The notes: generated by a model not told the origin, from the letters alone. 64,000 nt of DNA from Opitutaceae bacterium (GCA_014879845.1 JACSRI010000106.1:1-64000), one strand, 5' to 3'. Positions 33,968-43,628 are shown, numbered from the stretch's first letter. Made by a program: numbers and translations.

Positions 33968-35419
33968 ATGATGACGAATATGGAAAAAAGCTCCTCCTCT
34001 TTGGTCGTCGACACTCCGTCTTTGCGGTGTCGCGCAGCGCACGATTGTGCCCGGCCCCCATTGGGCAGCGTGGCTGTGTGGGCATTCGTATTGTTGCTCG
34101 TTAGCGTTTGCGCCACGGCGACCTTCGCGGCGACGCCGCGAGCGACGGATTTTGGAATTTGTTCCACGGTGAAGTGGTTTCTCTCGCCGGAGGCCATGGA
34201 CCGCTTGAGCAAGCCGATCCTGGCCGCAAACGTGGACCTCGTGCGCACAGATTTTCAATGGCGCGCAGTCGAGAAGACCAAGGGCACGTATGATTTTTCC
34301 GGCCAGGACGCGATGGTCGCATTCACCGAACGTAAAGGCATCGCTCTCCTCGGCCTCATCAGCCACACGCCGGATTGGGCCGCGCCTATCACGGACCATC
34401 TCGATGAATGGCTGGCCTTTGTGGAGACCACAGTGAAGCGGTATCCGCAGGTGCGTTACTGGGAGGTCTTCAACGAGCCGGACCTACGTTTCTTCTGGGG
34501 CAGCAAGGCCGACCCGGCCGGCTTCGCCAGGCTGCTCCGACTCACATACGATAAGATCAAGGCGATCGATCCTACTCTCTATGTGATCTCCGGTGGGATT
34601 TCCGGCGGTGGCAATCGGTTCGACGCCGGCTTCACGCCGCAGTTTGCCGAGCCGCTGCTTGCCGCAGGCATCGCCGGCGCGTTCGACGCCTTCGGGATAC
34701 ATCCGTACCGCCAGCCGCACGCCCCGGAAGAGTCGCTCTACGAGCCGAACACGAACAATCCACGCAAGCGAACTCTTGAGGAAGTCATTGGCGCGTACCG
34801 GGCACTGCTCGACAAGCACGGTTGCGCGGACAAGCCGATCTGGATCACCGAATGCGGCTATCCGGCGGTGCCGGGGTCGGATGGTGATCACAAGGGCACC
34901 GACCCAAATATGGGCGTCGGCGACGAGGATCAGGCGCGCTTTCTGCCACGCTGCATCCTCTTGGCCTTCCAATACGGCGCTTCGAACTGGATGTGGTTCA
35001 CGACGCAGACGGCGGAGAAGGATCCCATGGATCGGGAGCATTGGTTCGGCATCCTTCATCCCGATGGCTCTCCGCGTCCGGCGTATCACGCGCTGAAGAC
35101 CCTGCGCCGGGCCTATCCGCCCGGATCGTCACTTCTTGCAGATCAACACACGAAGGACCCGATTTACCGTCTCGCATGGAAACGTCCCGATGGCCGAACC
35201 GTTTGGGCTCTGTGGATCACCGATCGGACGGGCGAGAAAACCACCACGCTGTCCATCAAGGGGAAAGTGCTGGAGGCCTTCGACGCGTTGGGACACCCGG
35301 TTCGTCTTCGCGTAAATAAAGGGGTGGTCCCGGCGGCTCTCTCAGGCCGCATTCTATACATCGTGGGACCAGACGCCGTCGAAGTGCGCGACGCGGCGGT
35401 TCCGAAGTCGAGTTCGTGA
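33968..35419 (+). CDS. Secreted clan GH-A glycoside hydrolase-like protein
   Basis: The 483-residue protein has a hydrophobic signal (VAVWAFVLLLVSVCATATFAA) after a 34-residue polar start. The catalytic barrel has the acid/base Glu in YWEVFNEPDL (about residue 169) and the nucleophile Glu in IWITECGYP (about 294). Segments such as LISHTPDWAAPITDHLDEW are almost identical to the 810-residue protein at 41160, so the two are close paralogues; this one lacks the C-terminal domains of the other. ATG codons at 33968, 33971 and 33980 are all possible starts. It follows the GlcF gene by 1 nt and may be cotranscribed. Substrate unknown. Confidence 0.8.
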   Translation: MMTNMEKSSSSLVVDTPSLRCRAAHDCARPPLGSVAVWAFVLLLVSVCATATFAATPRATDFGICSTVKWFLSPEAMDRLSKPILAANVDLVRTDFQWRAVEKTKGTYDFSGQDAMVAFTERKGIALLGLISHTPDWAAPITDHLDEWLAFVETTVKRYPQVRYWEVFNEPDLRFFWGSKADPAGFARLLRLTYDKIKAIDPTLYVISGGISGGGNRFDAGFTPQFAEPLLAAGIAGAFDAFGIHPYRQPHAPEESLYEPNTNNPRKRTLEEVIGAYRALLDKHGCADKPIWITECGYPAVPGSDGDHKGTDPNMGVGDEDQARFLPRCILLAFQYGASNWMWFTTQTAEKDPMDREHWFGILHPDGSPRPAYHALKTLRRAYPPGSSLLADQHTKDPIYRLAWKRPDGRTVWALWITDRTGEKTTTLSIKGKVLEAFDALGHPVRLRVNKGVVPAALSGRILYIVGPDAVEVRDAAVPKSSS

Positions 35420-35426
35420 TGTTCGA

Positions 35427-35465
35427 GGCATTTCGAATGCCCGCCCTTCTTTTAGCTAAAATGCC
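35427..35465 (+). promoter_or_regulatory. Overlapping alternative hairpins before the 35481 gene
   Basis: GGCATT-TCG-AATGCC (35427-35441) is a perfect hairpin followed by CGCCCTTCTTTT, which looks like a terminator of the preceding gene. GGCATTT at its left can instead pair with AAATGCC at 35459-35465. TTTTAGCTAAAA (35450-35461) is itself a palindrome. The last arm adjoins the AGGA ribosome site of the next gene. Terminator and attenuator roles are both possible. Confidence 0.45.
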
Positions 35466-35480
35466 AGGAAACCCCCTCCC

Positions 35481-38400
35481 ATGAAACCGACCATCAAGTC
35501 CTCGTTGCCCTCTCTCAGTGCCGCGCCATTCGGTCGCGTTGTCGTATTTGTGCTCATCGCCCTCGTTTCTTTCATCCTGCCGCGGACGGTCATTGCTGGT
35601 GGGTCGGCAGGATGGGGCACGAACATCCAAACCGGTCCTCAGGATGTCGCTGACTTCGGGCGGAACGGGATGAATTTCAAGACGATCCGTTCCGATGGGC
35701 GTGCCAGCATCATTGAACCGAATGAAGGCGAGTTTCGCTGGGAATCGACGGACGCGCGTTACAACGAACTGCTCGCTGCCGGGTGCGATATTTTGGCCGT
35801 CGTCAACGGCAACTTCCCTCCCGCTTGGATGCGCGCCACCAAAGCGGACGGGACGCAATCAACGATTCGACCCGACAAGGACAAATACGCCCAGTACGTC
35901 CTCGATTTTATCACCCACTACAACACCGGCCCCTATGCCAGCCCAAACAACGTGAAGCATTTCGAGATCGGTAACGAAGCCGATGGCATGTGGCGGAGCG
36001 ATTTTGCCAACGATCGCGAGACGGCGGATGCGTACTTCGAGGTCCTCCGGTCCGTGTGGGAAAGGACCGCCGACTTCCGTGCCGCTCACCCCGAGGTCAA
36101 GCTCATCGGCGGCGTGATCGCTGGCGCACCGGTGTCGCTGCGCGCCAGCACCACCAACTACTTTGACCAACTCTGGACCGTTCGCGGTGCCTGGCAGTAT
36201 ATGGACATTCTGTCGTTCCATTTCTATATACGCCGCGGGCCGCCGGAGACATATTATGCTCCGGAACTGGGCGATCCCGGCAAGGGCCGGCTGTGGGACC
36301 AGGTGCTCATGCCCAGCCTGGCCAAGATTTCCGACCACCCCATCGCGCTTTGGGCGACAGAAACAGGATATAATCTCGACGATCTTGCCCATCCCAGTGG
36401 GGTCCAGTTGACGGAACAAGAACACGCGAAGTGGCTGGTCCGCGCATCGATCATCATACGCGGAGCGGGGGTGGATCGGTTTCTGCAGTTTGCCTGTTAC
36501 GCGAACAGCGCCAGTCCTGGAAATTACGGTTTTCGCGATGGCGTGGGCGGCGCCAAGCGCGAGTCATATGATGCCTATGGTACGATGTGCAAGGTGCTCG
36601 ACGACGCGGTTACGTCCATCGCGATGAAGGACTACTACCGTATCACAAGTCCAACGACGGACCATTGCACGTTCGAGTACCAGAAAGCACACGGCGCCTA
36701 CGGCTGGGCCACGTGGTGGGTGCCGAACGGCACCAACGGCATTTCGGGCACGATCACGCTTGGCGATGGTGCGATCCCGGCGGACGCGGCGATATACAGC
36801 CGCAGCATGAGCGGTGCGTCCTGGATGCCGGTTGCGAATTCCGGCACGGGTAGCGTCGAGGTCACGGTGACGGACGAACCACTCTATATCGAGGTCCGTC
36901 CCGCCGGCACGCAGCTCGCGCCGGTTTTCCCCGCCGTCTCCTTTGCCTTCCGCGAAGCGGTCGCGGGCATCGCCTACAGCGGCTCACTCGGCGATGCAGT
37001 CGTCGATCCGGATTATGGGCTGCTGCTTTTCGAAATGGTATCGGGCCCGGCTTGGCTGGTGCTTGCCGACGATGGCACCTTGTCGGGCACGCCGACTTCC
37101 GGCGATGTGGGCATCAACGCCTTTGAGGTCCAGGCTACCAATGAGGCTGGCGCTTCGGCGATCGCGTTGCTCCAGATTGACGTGAAGGAAACCTCCTCCG
37201 GCACTCCCTTGGGGAGCTACACGTTCATCTCACCCAGTTCAAACGACAACGGCTTTGTGGTCGAGTCCGCCGCCGGCTCGGGCGTCGGCGGCGCGGTCGG
37301 TGTCATCGGTCCCGGTCCGAACGCGCTGCGGGCTGGCGACGACGCGTCGAACCGGCAATATAGATCCATCCTGACTTTCGACACCGCGGCGCTTCCCGAT
37401 GCTGCCACCGTTTTTGCCGCCACTTTGCGCGTGCGGCGTGGCGCGCTCGCCGGGAAGAACCCGTTTACCGACTGGACGCCAGCGCCCTCGTGTGTGGTGG
37501 ATATCAAGAGTGGTGCCTTGGGTACGAGTGCCGGGCTTCAGGCGATGGATTTCCAGGCGGCGGCCGATCTTGATGCGGCTGGGTTCCTGAGCAATGCTCC
37601 GGCCGACGGTGATTGGTCCGAAGCGTCGCTGATCGACGGACTGGATTTCCTCAATCTTGCTGGGATCACACAGTTTCGTCTGCGCCTCACCACGGCGACC
37701 AACGGGGATGGGATCGAGGACTCCATCAGGTGGCGCGCCGGGAAGGACCCTGTCGAGGAGAATAGGCCCGAGTTGTTTGTCCGATTCACGAAAGGCACGG
37801 CTGGGCTCACGGTCGCGCCGCTCTTTGCTTCATACGACGGCTTGCCCAAGCCTGTTTCCGCCACGACAACGCCGACAGGCCTGCCCAGTACGATCACCTA
37901 CGACGGTTCGCCGACTCCCCCGACGAACGTCGGCACTTACGTAGTAAACGTGAGCATCGACGACTCCGGTTACACGGGTGCCGCCGCTGGTTTGCTGGTG
38001 ATTGCGGATACCACGCCGCCCGTCCTGACCTTGCCGGTCGATATCGAGCTCGAGGCCTCGGGTCCGAGTGGTGCCGTCGCCACCTATACGGCCACCGCGG
38101 TCGATGATGTGGACGGCAGCGTGCCGGTCAGCTTCACTCCCGCCTCCGGCAGCACCTTCCCGATCGGTGTCACGACGGTCACGGCGAGCGCCACGGATGC
38201 GGCCGGCAATGCCGCGACCGTTTCGTTTCGGGTCACGGTGCGCGATACGATCTCGCCGGTATTCGAAAGTCTGGCCGCTTCTCCGGCGGTGTTGTGGCCA
38301 CCGAACCAAAAGATGGTCACTGTGAATCTGACGGCCAATGTTTCCGATGTTGCGGACCCCTCGCCCGTCACGCGCATCATTTCGGTGACGAGCAACGAGG

Positions 38401-38636
38401 CGATTGATGACAGTGATTGGGAGATCACCGGACCTCTCACGCTGAAACTGCGTGCCGAGCGCTCCGGCTCGGGCTCGGGCCGAATCTATACGATCACGGT
38501 GGAAAGCCGCGATCAGTCGGGTAACGCTTCCACCGAAACGGTTCTCGTCACGGTGCCGCACGACCAACGTCCGCAGTTCTCGGCGCTTTGGTTCTTCATG
38601 CAGATTCTGCGTCGTTTCGCTTTCCTTTGCGGATGA
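35481..38636 (+). CDS. Large secreted multidomain clan GH-A hydrolase-like protein
   Basis: The 1051-residue protein has a signal peptide (about 1-39). A GH-A barrel with beta domain follows (40-472), with acid/base Glu in FEIGNEADG near 164 and nucleophile Glu in LWATETGYN near 293. A cadherin-like putative Ig domain (475-565) contains GPAWLVLADDGTLSGTP. A DNRLRE/CBM96-like beta domain (575-770) starts YTFISPSSNDNGFVVES. An MBG-type domain (775-840), a HYR domain (845-925) and a final beta domain come next, and the protein ends in a hydrophobic tail (SALWFFMQILRRFAFLCG). The catalytic part is paralogous to the 24075 protein. The accessory modules suggest cell-surface display or glycan binding. 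The next gene overlaps by 4 bp. Confidence 0.82.
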   Translation: MKPTIKSSLPSLSAAPFGRVVVFVLIALVSFILPRTVIAGGSAGWGTNIQTGPQDVADFGRNGMNFKTIRSDGRASIIEPNEGEFRWESTDARYNELLAAGCDILAVVNGNFPPAWMRATKADGTQSTIRPDKDKYAQYVLDFITHYNTGPYASPNNVKHFEIGNEADGMWRSDFANDRETADAYFEVLRSVWERTADFRAAHPEVKLIGGVIAGAPVSLRASTTNYFDQLWTVRGAWQYMDILSFHFYIRRGPPETYYAPELGDPGKGRLWDQVLMPSLAKISDHPIALWATETGYNLDDLAHPSGVQLTEQEHAKWLVRASIIIRGAGVDRFLQFACYANSASPGNYGFRDGVGGAKRESYDAYGTMCKVLDDAVTSIAMKDYYRITSPTTDHCTFEYQKAHGAYGWATWWVPNGTNGISGTITLGDGAIPADAAIYSRSMSGASWMPVANSGTGSVEVTVTDEPLYIEVRPAGTQLAPVFPAVSFAFREAVAGIAYSGSLGDAVVDPDYGLLLFEMVSGPAWLVLADDGTLSGTPTSGDVGINAFEVQATNEAGASAIALLQIDVKETSSGTPLGSYTFISPSSNDNGFVVESAAGSGVGGAVGVIGPGPNALRAGDDASNRQYRSILTFDTAALPDAATVFAATLRVRRGALAGKNPFTDWTPAPSCVVDIKSGALGTSAGLQAMDFQAAADLDAAGFLSNAPADGDWSEASLIDGLDFLNLAGITQFRLRLTTATNGDGIEDSIRWRAGKDPVEENRPELFVRFTKGTAGLTVAPLFASYDGLPKPVSATTTPTGLPSTITYDGSPTPPTNVGTYVVNVSIDDSGYTGAAAGLLVIADTTPPVLTLPVDIELEASGPSGAVATYTATAVDDVDGSVPVSFTPASGSTFPIGVTTVTASATDAAGNAATVSFRVTVRDTISPVFESLAASPAVLWPPNQKMVTVNLTANVSDVADPSPVTRIISVTSNEAIDDSDWEITGPLTLKLRAERSGSGSGRIYTITVESRDQSGNASTETVLVTVPHDQRPQFSALWFFMQILRRFAFLCG

Positions 38637-39646
38637 CTATGAAGACGCGAAGACTCGGGCGCATCGGCCCCAGCGTTTCCGCCATCGGCTTGGGCTGCAT
38701 GGGCATGTCGGATCTTTATGGACCGGCCGATGAGGCGGAAAGCCTTGCTACGATCCGCGCATCGCTCGATGGCGGTGTCACACTCCTGGATACGGCCGAC
38801 TTCTATGGCATGGGGCACAACGAACTGCTGCTGCGTGAAGCCGTGCGCAGCCGGGCGCGTGATCGCTGTGTGCTGAGTGTAAAGTTTGGCATCCTGCGCG
38901 ATCCTGCGGGCGGCTGGAACGGAGTGGATGGCCGGCCGGTTGCGGTGAAGAATTTCCTCACCTATACGCTGCGCCGTCTCGGCACGGACTACGTGGATAT
39001 TTATCGTCTTGCCCGGGTGGATCCGGCGGTGCCGGTCGAAGACACGGTGGGCGCAATCGGCGAACTCGTGAAGGCGGGCTACGTGCGACACGTAGGGCTG
39101 TCGGAAACTGGTGCCGAGACCATCCGGCGGGCGCACCGCGTTCATGCGATTGCTGACGTGCAGATTGAATACTCCCTGCTCTCGCGTGGGATCGAGCGCG
39201 AGATCCTGCCCGCCTGTCGCGAGTTGGGTATCGGCATCACGGCCTATGGCGTGCTTTCGCGCGGCTTAATCAGCGGCCATTGGTCGAAGGCGCGTTCCGT
39301 CGGCGCCGCCGATTTTCGCGCCCACAGCCCGCGCTTTGCCGAGGGTAATCTTGAGCACAATCTCGCGCTGGTGGAATCGCTTCGCGCCATCGCACAACGC
39401 AAGCACGCCACGGTCGCCCAGCTCGCGATCGCCTGGGTGCTCTCGCGCGGCGACGACATCGTGCCGTTGGTTGGAGCCCGTCGCCGCGATCGGCTCATGG
39501 AATCGCTCGGCGCGCTCGAGGTGGGCCTGAGCGCAGCCGATCTCGACGAAATCGAGAAAGCCGTGCCCGCCACCGCCGTCGCCGGCTCGCGCTATCCTGT
39601 GCCGATGATGGCAACGCTCGACAGCGAGCGCGGTGCGAGGTCCTAA
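38633..39646 (+). CDS. Aldo/keto reductase
   Basis: The 337-residue protein starts KTRRLGRIGPSVSAIGLGCMGMS and has the AKR catalytic Asp and Tyr in LLDTADFYG and Lys in SVKFG. The position of the usual active-site His reads DIYRLARVDP, with no His; this variant occurs in some AKR13-like proteins. Such enzymes reduce aldehydes or ketoses with NADPH, or run in reverse on sugars. The ATG at 38633 overlaps the stop of the multidomain hydrolase, so a cytoplasmic enzyme is coupled to a secreted one. A second ATG follows at 38639. Confidence 0.85.
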   Translation: MTMKTRRLGRIGPSVSAIGLGCMGMSDLYGPADEAESLATIRASLDGGVTLLDTADFYGMGHNELLLREAVRSRARDRCVLSVKFGILRDPAGGWNGVDGRPVAVKNFLTYTLRRLGTDYVDIYRLARVDPAVPVEDTVGAIGELVKAGYVRHVGLSETGAETIRRAHRVHAIADVQIEYSLLSRGIEREILPACRELGIGITAYGVLSRGLISGHWSKARSVGAADFRAHSPRFAEGNLEHNLALVESLRAIAQRKHATVAQLAIAWVLSRGDDIVPLVGARRRDRLMESLGALEVGLSAADLDEIEKAVPATAVAGSRYPVPMMATLDSERGARS

Positions 39647-39709
39647 GTCAGCCAACGTGTCTAACACCCCGTCACAACGTCAACCAAACGCCGTGCGTCC
39701 GTTCGCTCC

Positions 39710-41152
39710 ATGAAATTTCTCCACCCGTTTCTCCGCGCCACACTTCCGAGCGTCTGTACATTACTGACTGCGGCAAGCGCTACGGCTGCCGATCGTCCAC
39801 CCAACGTGTTGTTTATCCTCACCGATGATCAAGGTTCGGTGGACATGGGCTGCTATGGCTCTACGGACCTGCAGACTCCCCATCTGGATCGGCTCGCACA
39901 ACAAGGAGTGCGCTTCACGCAGTTCTATGCGGCGGCGCCGATCTGCTCGGCGTCGCGGGCAGGGATATTGACAGGTCGGTACCCGGCGCGCGCTGGCGTG
40001 CCTTGGAACTGCGCCTCGCAGCCAGGAGGCCCCGGCGCACTTCCGGTCGAAGAGACGACCATGGCCGAAATGTTCAAGACTGCGGGCTACGCGACGGCAC
40101 TGATTGGGAAATGGCATCTGGGCTATACGCCGGAAACGCGGCCGAACGCCCAAGGCTTCGACTACTTCTTCGGCCACAGGGGTGGCTGCATCGACAACTG
40201 GTCGCATTTTTTCAACTGGAGTGGACCCGCCCGCCATGACCTGTTTCGGAATGATCGCGAGGTCTTCTACGACGGTCAGTATTTCCCCGACCTCATGGTG
40301 CGGGAGGCATCGGAGTTCATCGGGCAGCATCGTGACCGGCCGTTCTTCATCTACTTTGCAATCAACGCGCCTCATTACCCCTACCAAGCCGAATCAAAAT
40401 GGCTGGAGCATTACCGAAACCTCCCGTACCCGCGTAACCTCTACGCGGCGTTTCTCTCGACCATGGATGACCGCATTGGTGCGCTCATCGGCCGGCTGGA
40501 CGAACTCGGATTGCGGGAGAGGACGATCGTGGTCCTGCAAAGTGATAATGGCCACTCGACTGAGGTGCGGGCTCATGGTGGGGGAGGGCGTGCCGGGCCG
40601 TATCGAGGGGCGAAGTTCAGTCTCTTTGAAGGCGGCATCCGGCTTCCAGCGATCGTGTCATGGCCCGGCCGGCTCCCCGAAGGGGAAACCCGGACTCAGG
40701 TCGGTCATGCGTGTGATTGGCTTCCCACGCTCGCCGAGCTTTGTGGCGTGAAACAGCCGGCAGAGAAGCTTGATGGTCTGAGCCTCGCCAACGTGCTGGA
40801 ATCAGCCACCGCGCCGAGCCCGCACAAGGCTCTGCATTGGTATGTCGGCAACCCGCAGGAAGGACCAGGCTCCGCAGTTCAGTGGGCCGTGCGCGAGGGT
40901 GACTGGAAACTCATGGGCGATGTGCGCGACACGACTTTGGGTGTACGCGACCCCGCCCAAGGGATTTCGGAGCCGCCTGCTGAACCCCTGTTCCTCGCAA
41001 ACCTCGCCAATGACATCGGCGAGCGCACAAACCTCGCCGCAAAGCATCCCGAGATCGTCGCTCGTCTCCGGCGTATCCACGAGGAGATGATTGCGGAGTA
41101 CCCTCCTTTCGCTGGCGCAAGGAAGCCGGTTCCTCCTCCGAAGCTCCCATGA
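39710..41152 (+). CDS. Secreted formylglycine-dependent sulfatase
   Basis: The 480-residue protein has a signal peptide (residues 1-27) and the S1 sulfatase fold. NVLFILTDDQGSVDMGCYG binds the metal, ICSASRAGILTGRYP contains the C-x-A-S-R maturation motif that becomes formylglycine, and GKWHLGY and VVLQSDNGHS complete the metal and sulfate site. It is of normal family length. It removes sulfate esters from carbohydrates in the periplasm or outside. A formylglycine-generating or anSME maturase is required but is not in the window. The gene lies between the aldo/keto reductase and an 810-residue hydrolase. Confidence 0.9.
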   Translation: MKFLHPFLRATLPSVCTLLTAASATAADRPPNVLFILTDDQGSVDMGCYGSTDLQTPHLDRLAQQGVRFTQFYAAAPICSASRAGILTGRYPARAGVPWNCASQPGGPGALPVEETTMAEMFKTAGYATALIGKWHLGYTPETRPNAQGFDYFFGHRGGCIDNWSHFFNWSGPARHDLFRNDREVFYDGQYFPDLMVREASEFIGQHRDRPFFIYFAINAPHYPYQAESKWLEHYRNLPYPRNLYAAFLSTMDDRIGALIGRLDELGLRERTIVVLQSDNGHSTEVRAHGGGGRAGPYRGAKFSLFEGGIRLPAIVSWPGRLPEGETRTQVGHACDWLPTLAELCGVKQPAEKLDGLSLANVLESATAPSPHKALHWYVGNPQEGPGSAVQWAVREGDWKLMGDVRDTTLGVRDPAQGISEPPAEPLFLANLANDIGERTNLAAKHPEIVARLRRIHEEMIAEYPPFAGARKPVPPPKLP

Positions 41153-41159
41153 ACCCTCG

Positions 41160-43592
41160 ATGAAGATTGCTCGAGACGGTCCAGGGTTGGTTCCCTTCGT
41201 GTTGCTTGGCGTGGCGGCTGGCGCATTTGCCAGTGCGACGGTGGTGCGTGGCGCGACGCCCGCCTCCACCGATTTCGGGATGTGTTCCGTGGTGAAGTAT
41301 TTCGATTCGGCGGCGACTCAGCAGCGGCGCACGGACGTCATGCGTGCCGCGGGAATCGAATTTGTGCGCACGGACTTTCAATGGCGGTCGGTCGAGAGCG
41401 CGCGCGGCACGTACAACTTCACCTCGCTCGACACGATGGTCGGTCTGGCCGAGCAGAACGGCCTCGCTCTCCTCGGACTAATCAGCCACACGCCATCGTG
41501 GGCCGCTCCCATCACGGACCACCTCGACGAATGGCTTGCGTTTGTCGAGACCACGGTGCGGCGGTACCCACAGGTGCGGTACTGGGAGGTCTTCAATGAG
41601 CCCGACCTGGCCAGCTTCTGGGGCAGCACGCCCGATCCCGTCGGCTATGCGCGGCTCCTGCGGCTCACCTACGCTAGAATCAAGGCGATCGATTCAACGC
41701 TGTTTGTTGTCTCTGGAGGCATTTCCAGCGGTGGAAACAACATCGAAGGCGGCTACAATGGCAAATACGTCGAGCCGATGTTTGCCGCCGGTATCGCGGG
41801 TTCGTTCGATGCTTTCGGAATCCACCCCTATCGCCAGCCTCACGCCCCGGAGGAGTCGCTCTACGAGGCGAACACCAGTTTCCCGCGCAAGCGGACGCTG
41901 GAGGAGATGATCGCCAAATACCGCGCGCTGCTTGATCAACACGGGTGTGGCGACAAGCCGATCTGGATCACTGAATGCGGCTATCCCGCTGTGCCCGGCA
42001 CCAACGGCGATCACAAGGGCACCGACCCGAACTTGGGGGTGAGTGACGAGGACCAGGCGCGCTTCCTGCCTCGGTGCATACTGTTGGCGCTTCAATACGG
42101 CGTATCGAACTGGATGTGGTTTTCCACGCAGAGTCTGGAGCGTGACCCGATGGATCGGGAACACTGGTTTGGTATCATTCATCCCGACTATTCGCCGAGG
42201 CCGGCCTACCATGCGCTCAAGACCCTTCGCCGGGCCTTTCCGCCGGGCTCGGTCTTGCTCCGCGACCGGCACGTGAAATCACCCTTCTACCGCACCGCAT
42301 GGCGGCGACCGGACGGCCAAACCGTCTGTGCTTTGTGGCTGGGCGAGCGCGGCGCGCAGGCGCTATGCGACCTGACGATCGTTGGTGACGTGAGCGAAGC
42401 CTACGACGTCTATGGAAACCCCATCACACTGCGAGTGACCAATCTGCGCGCGCAGGCCACGCTCTCAGGTGACATCATCTACATCGTCGGTCCGGACTCA
42501 GTCGACGCGCGCGATGTATTCGCGCCGACGATGTTTTCGATGCAACCCGAGAGCCGGACTGTGGCCGCTGGTGGGAGTGCCGATTTCTCCGTCGCCATTG
42601 CCGCGCAGTCAGCAGCTTCCGTGTCGTATCGGTGGTACAAGGACGGACAGCCTGTCGTTGGCGCGACGGCAGCCACGTTGACAGTCGATTCGCTGACTGA
42701 AGCGCACGCCGGCGACTATGTGACCCTCGTGTCCGTCGATGGTCGGACGATGGCGAGCGAACCGGCCAGACTTCGGGTGGCTCCGCCAGAGCCGGGCCGC
42801 CTGGTCAACCTTTCGGTGCGCTGCTGGGCCGGCAAGGGCGAAACCGTGGCCATCGCCGGTTTCGTGGTAGCCGACGGGCCCGCTGACGTTCTCGTTCGCG
42901 GCATCGGCCCCGGGCTTGTGACATTTGACGTCCCAGAGCGTCTCGCCGATCCGGTGGTGACGGTATTTTCCGGCGCAAATGCGATTGGCGGGAATGACAA
43001 CTGGAGCGGCGACGGAGGAGGACCGGCGCTTATCGAGGTTTTTCACCGCTGCGGTGCATTCGACCTCGCCGTATCCTCACAGGACGCTGCGATGGTGATG
43101 CGTGCCGGTGGACTGCACACCGCCCACGTCACGGGAGTGGGCGACGGAACGGGCATTGCGCTTCTCGAAATCTACGAGGCTTCGCGCGGCGCCGGGCGGC
43201 TGGTCAATCTTTCGGGCCGCGCCGAGGCGAGCGGCGGTCACAAGGCGATCATCGCGGGTTTCGTGATTGATGGCAATGTGCCTCGTCGTGTGCTTATCCG
43301 CGCGGCTGGTCCAAGTTTGGCTCCTTTCGAGTTGACGCAGGTTCTCGCGGAGCCGGCCCTTCGCCTCTTGAACAGCAAAGGCGAGTTGATAGCCGCCAAC
43401 AAACATTGGAGTGCAGGCGCAGACGCCTCCGCAGTGGCTGCCGCGGCCACCAGCACCGGGGCGTTCCCATTTCGGGCTGGGGCGTTAGATGCCGCGCTTT
43501 TGCGCACGCTCGCGCCCGGCTTGTATACTGCCCATGTCTCGGCCGACAGCGGGACTGGCGTCGCGCTCGTTGAGGTCTACGAGGTGCTGTGA
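41160..43592 (+). CDS. Secreted clan GH-A hydrolase-like protein with Ig and tandem beta domains
   Basis: The 810-residue protein has a signal peptide (about 1-31) and a GH-A barrel with acid/base Glu in YWEVFNEPDL (about 146) and nucleophile Glu in IWITECGYP (about 271). An Ig-like domain follows (about 460-545, with SYRWYKDGQPVVGA), then two tandem copies of a beta domain starting RLVNLS (about 547-678 and 680-810). The catalytic part is very close to the 33968 protein, indicating duplication within the locus. The start at 41160 lies 8 nt after the sulfatase stop, so both are probably on one transcript. Substrate unknown. Confidence 0.82.
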   Translation: MKIARDGPGLVPFVLLGVAAGAFASATVVRGATPASTDFGMCSVVKYFDSAATQQRRTDVMRAAGIEFVRTDFQWRSVESARGTYNFTSLDTMVGLAEQNGLALLGLISHTPSWAAPITDHLDEWLAFVETTVRRYPQVRYWEVFNEPDLASFWGSTPDPVGYARLLRLTYARIKAIDSTLFVVSGGISSGGNNIEGGYNGKYVEPMFAAGIAGSFDAFGIHPYRQPHAPEESLYEANTSFPRKRTLEEMIAKYRALLDQHGCGDKPIWITECGYPAVPGTNGDHKGTDPNLGVSDEDQARFLPRCILLALQYGVSNWMWFSTQSLERDPMDREHWFGIIHPDYSPRPAYHALKTLRRAFPPGSVLLRDRHVKSPFYRTAWRRPDGQTVCALWLGERGAQALCDLTIVGDVSEAYDVYGNPITLRVTNLRAQATLSGDIIYIVGPDSVDARDVFAPTMFSMQPESRTVAAGGSADFSVAIAAQSAASVSYRWYKDGQPVVGATAATLTVDSLTEAHAGDYVTLVSVDGRTMASEPARLRVAPPEPGRLVNLSVRCWAGKGETVAIAGFVVADGPADVLVRGIGPGLVTFDVPERLADPVVTVFSGANAIGGNDNWSGDGGGPALIEVFHRCGAFDLAVSSQDAAMVMRAGGLHTAHVTGVGDGTGIALLEIYEASRGAGRLVNLSGRAEASGGHKAIIAGFVIDGNVPRRVLIRAAGPSLAPFELTQVLAEPALRLLNSKGELIAANKHWSAGADASAVAAAATSTGAFPFRAGALDAALLRTLAPGLYTAHVSADSGTGVALVEVYEVL
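42798..43589 (+). repeat. Tandem 133-codon protein-domain duplication
   Basis: Two in-frame copies start at 42798 and 43197, exactly 399 bp apart. Each begins RLVNLS, continues with an IAGFV strand and a VLIRAxGPxLxxF-type segment, and ends in GTGxALxEIYE/VYE. The repeat is clear in protein but diverged in DNA, so it is an old duplication. This domain type is frequent at the ends of exported Verrucomicrobia proteins. Confidence 0.75.
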
Positions 43593-43628
43593 ACGCCGTG
43601 ATTCAATTCATGAAGGAATGTCGAGGCG

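Noticed and set aside
32563-34248. Minus-strand open frame of 561 codons
   Set aside because: It is antisense to the GlcF-like gene and the start of the next hydrolase. The plus-strand products have four cysteine motifs and a signal peptide, while this frame has no recognisable feature.
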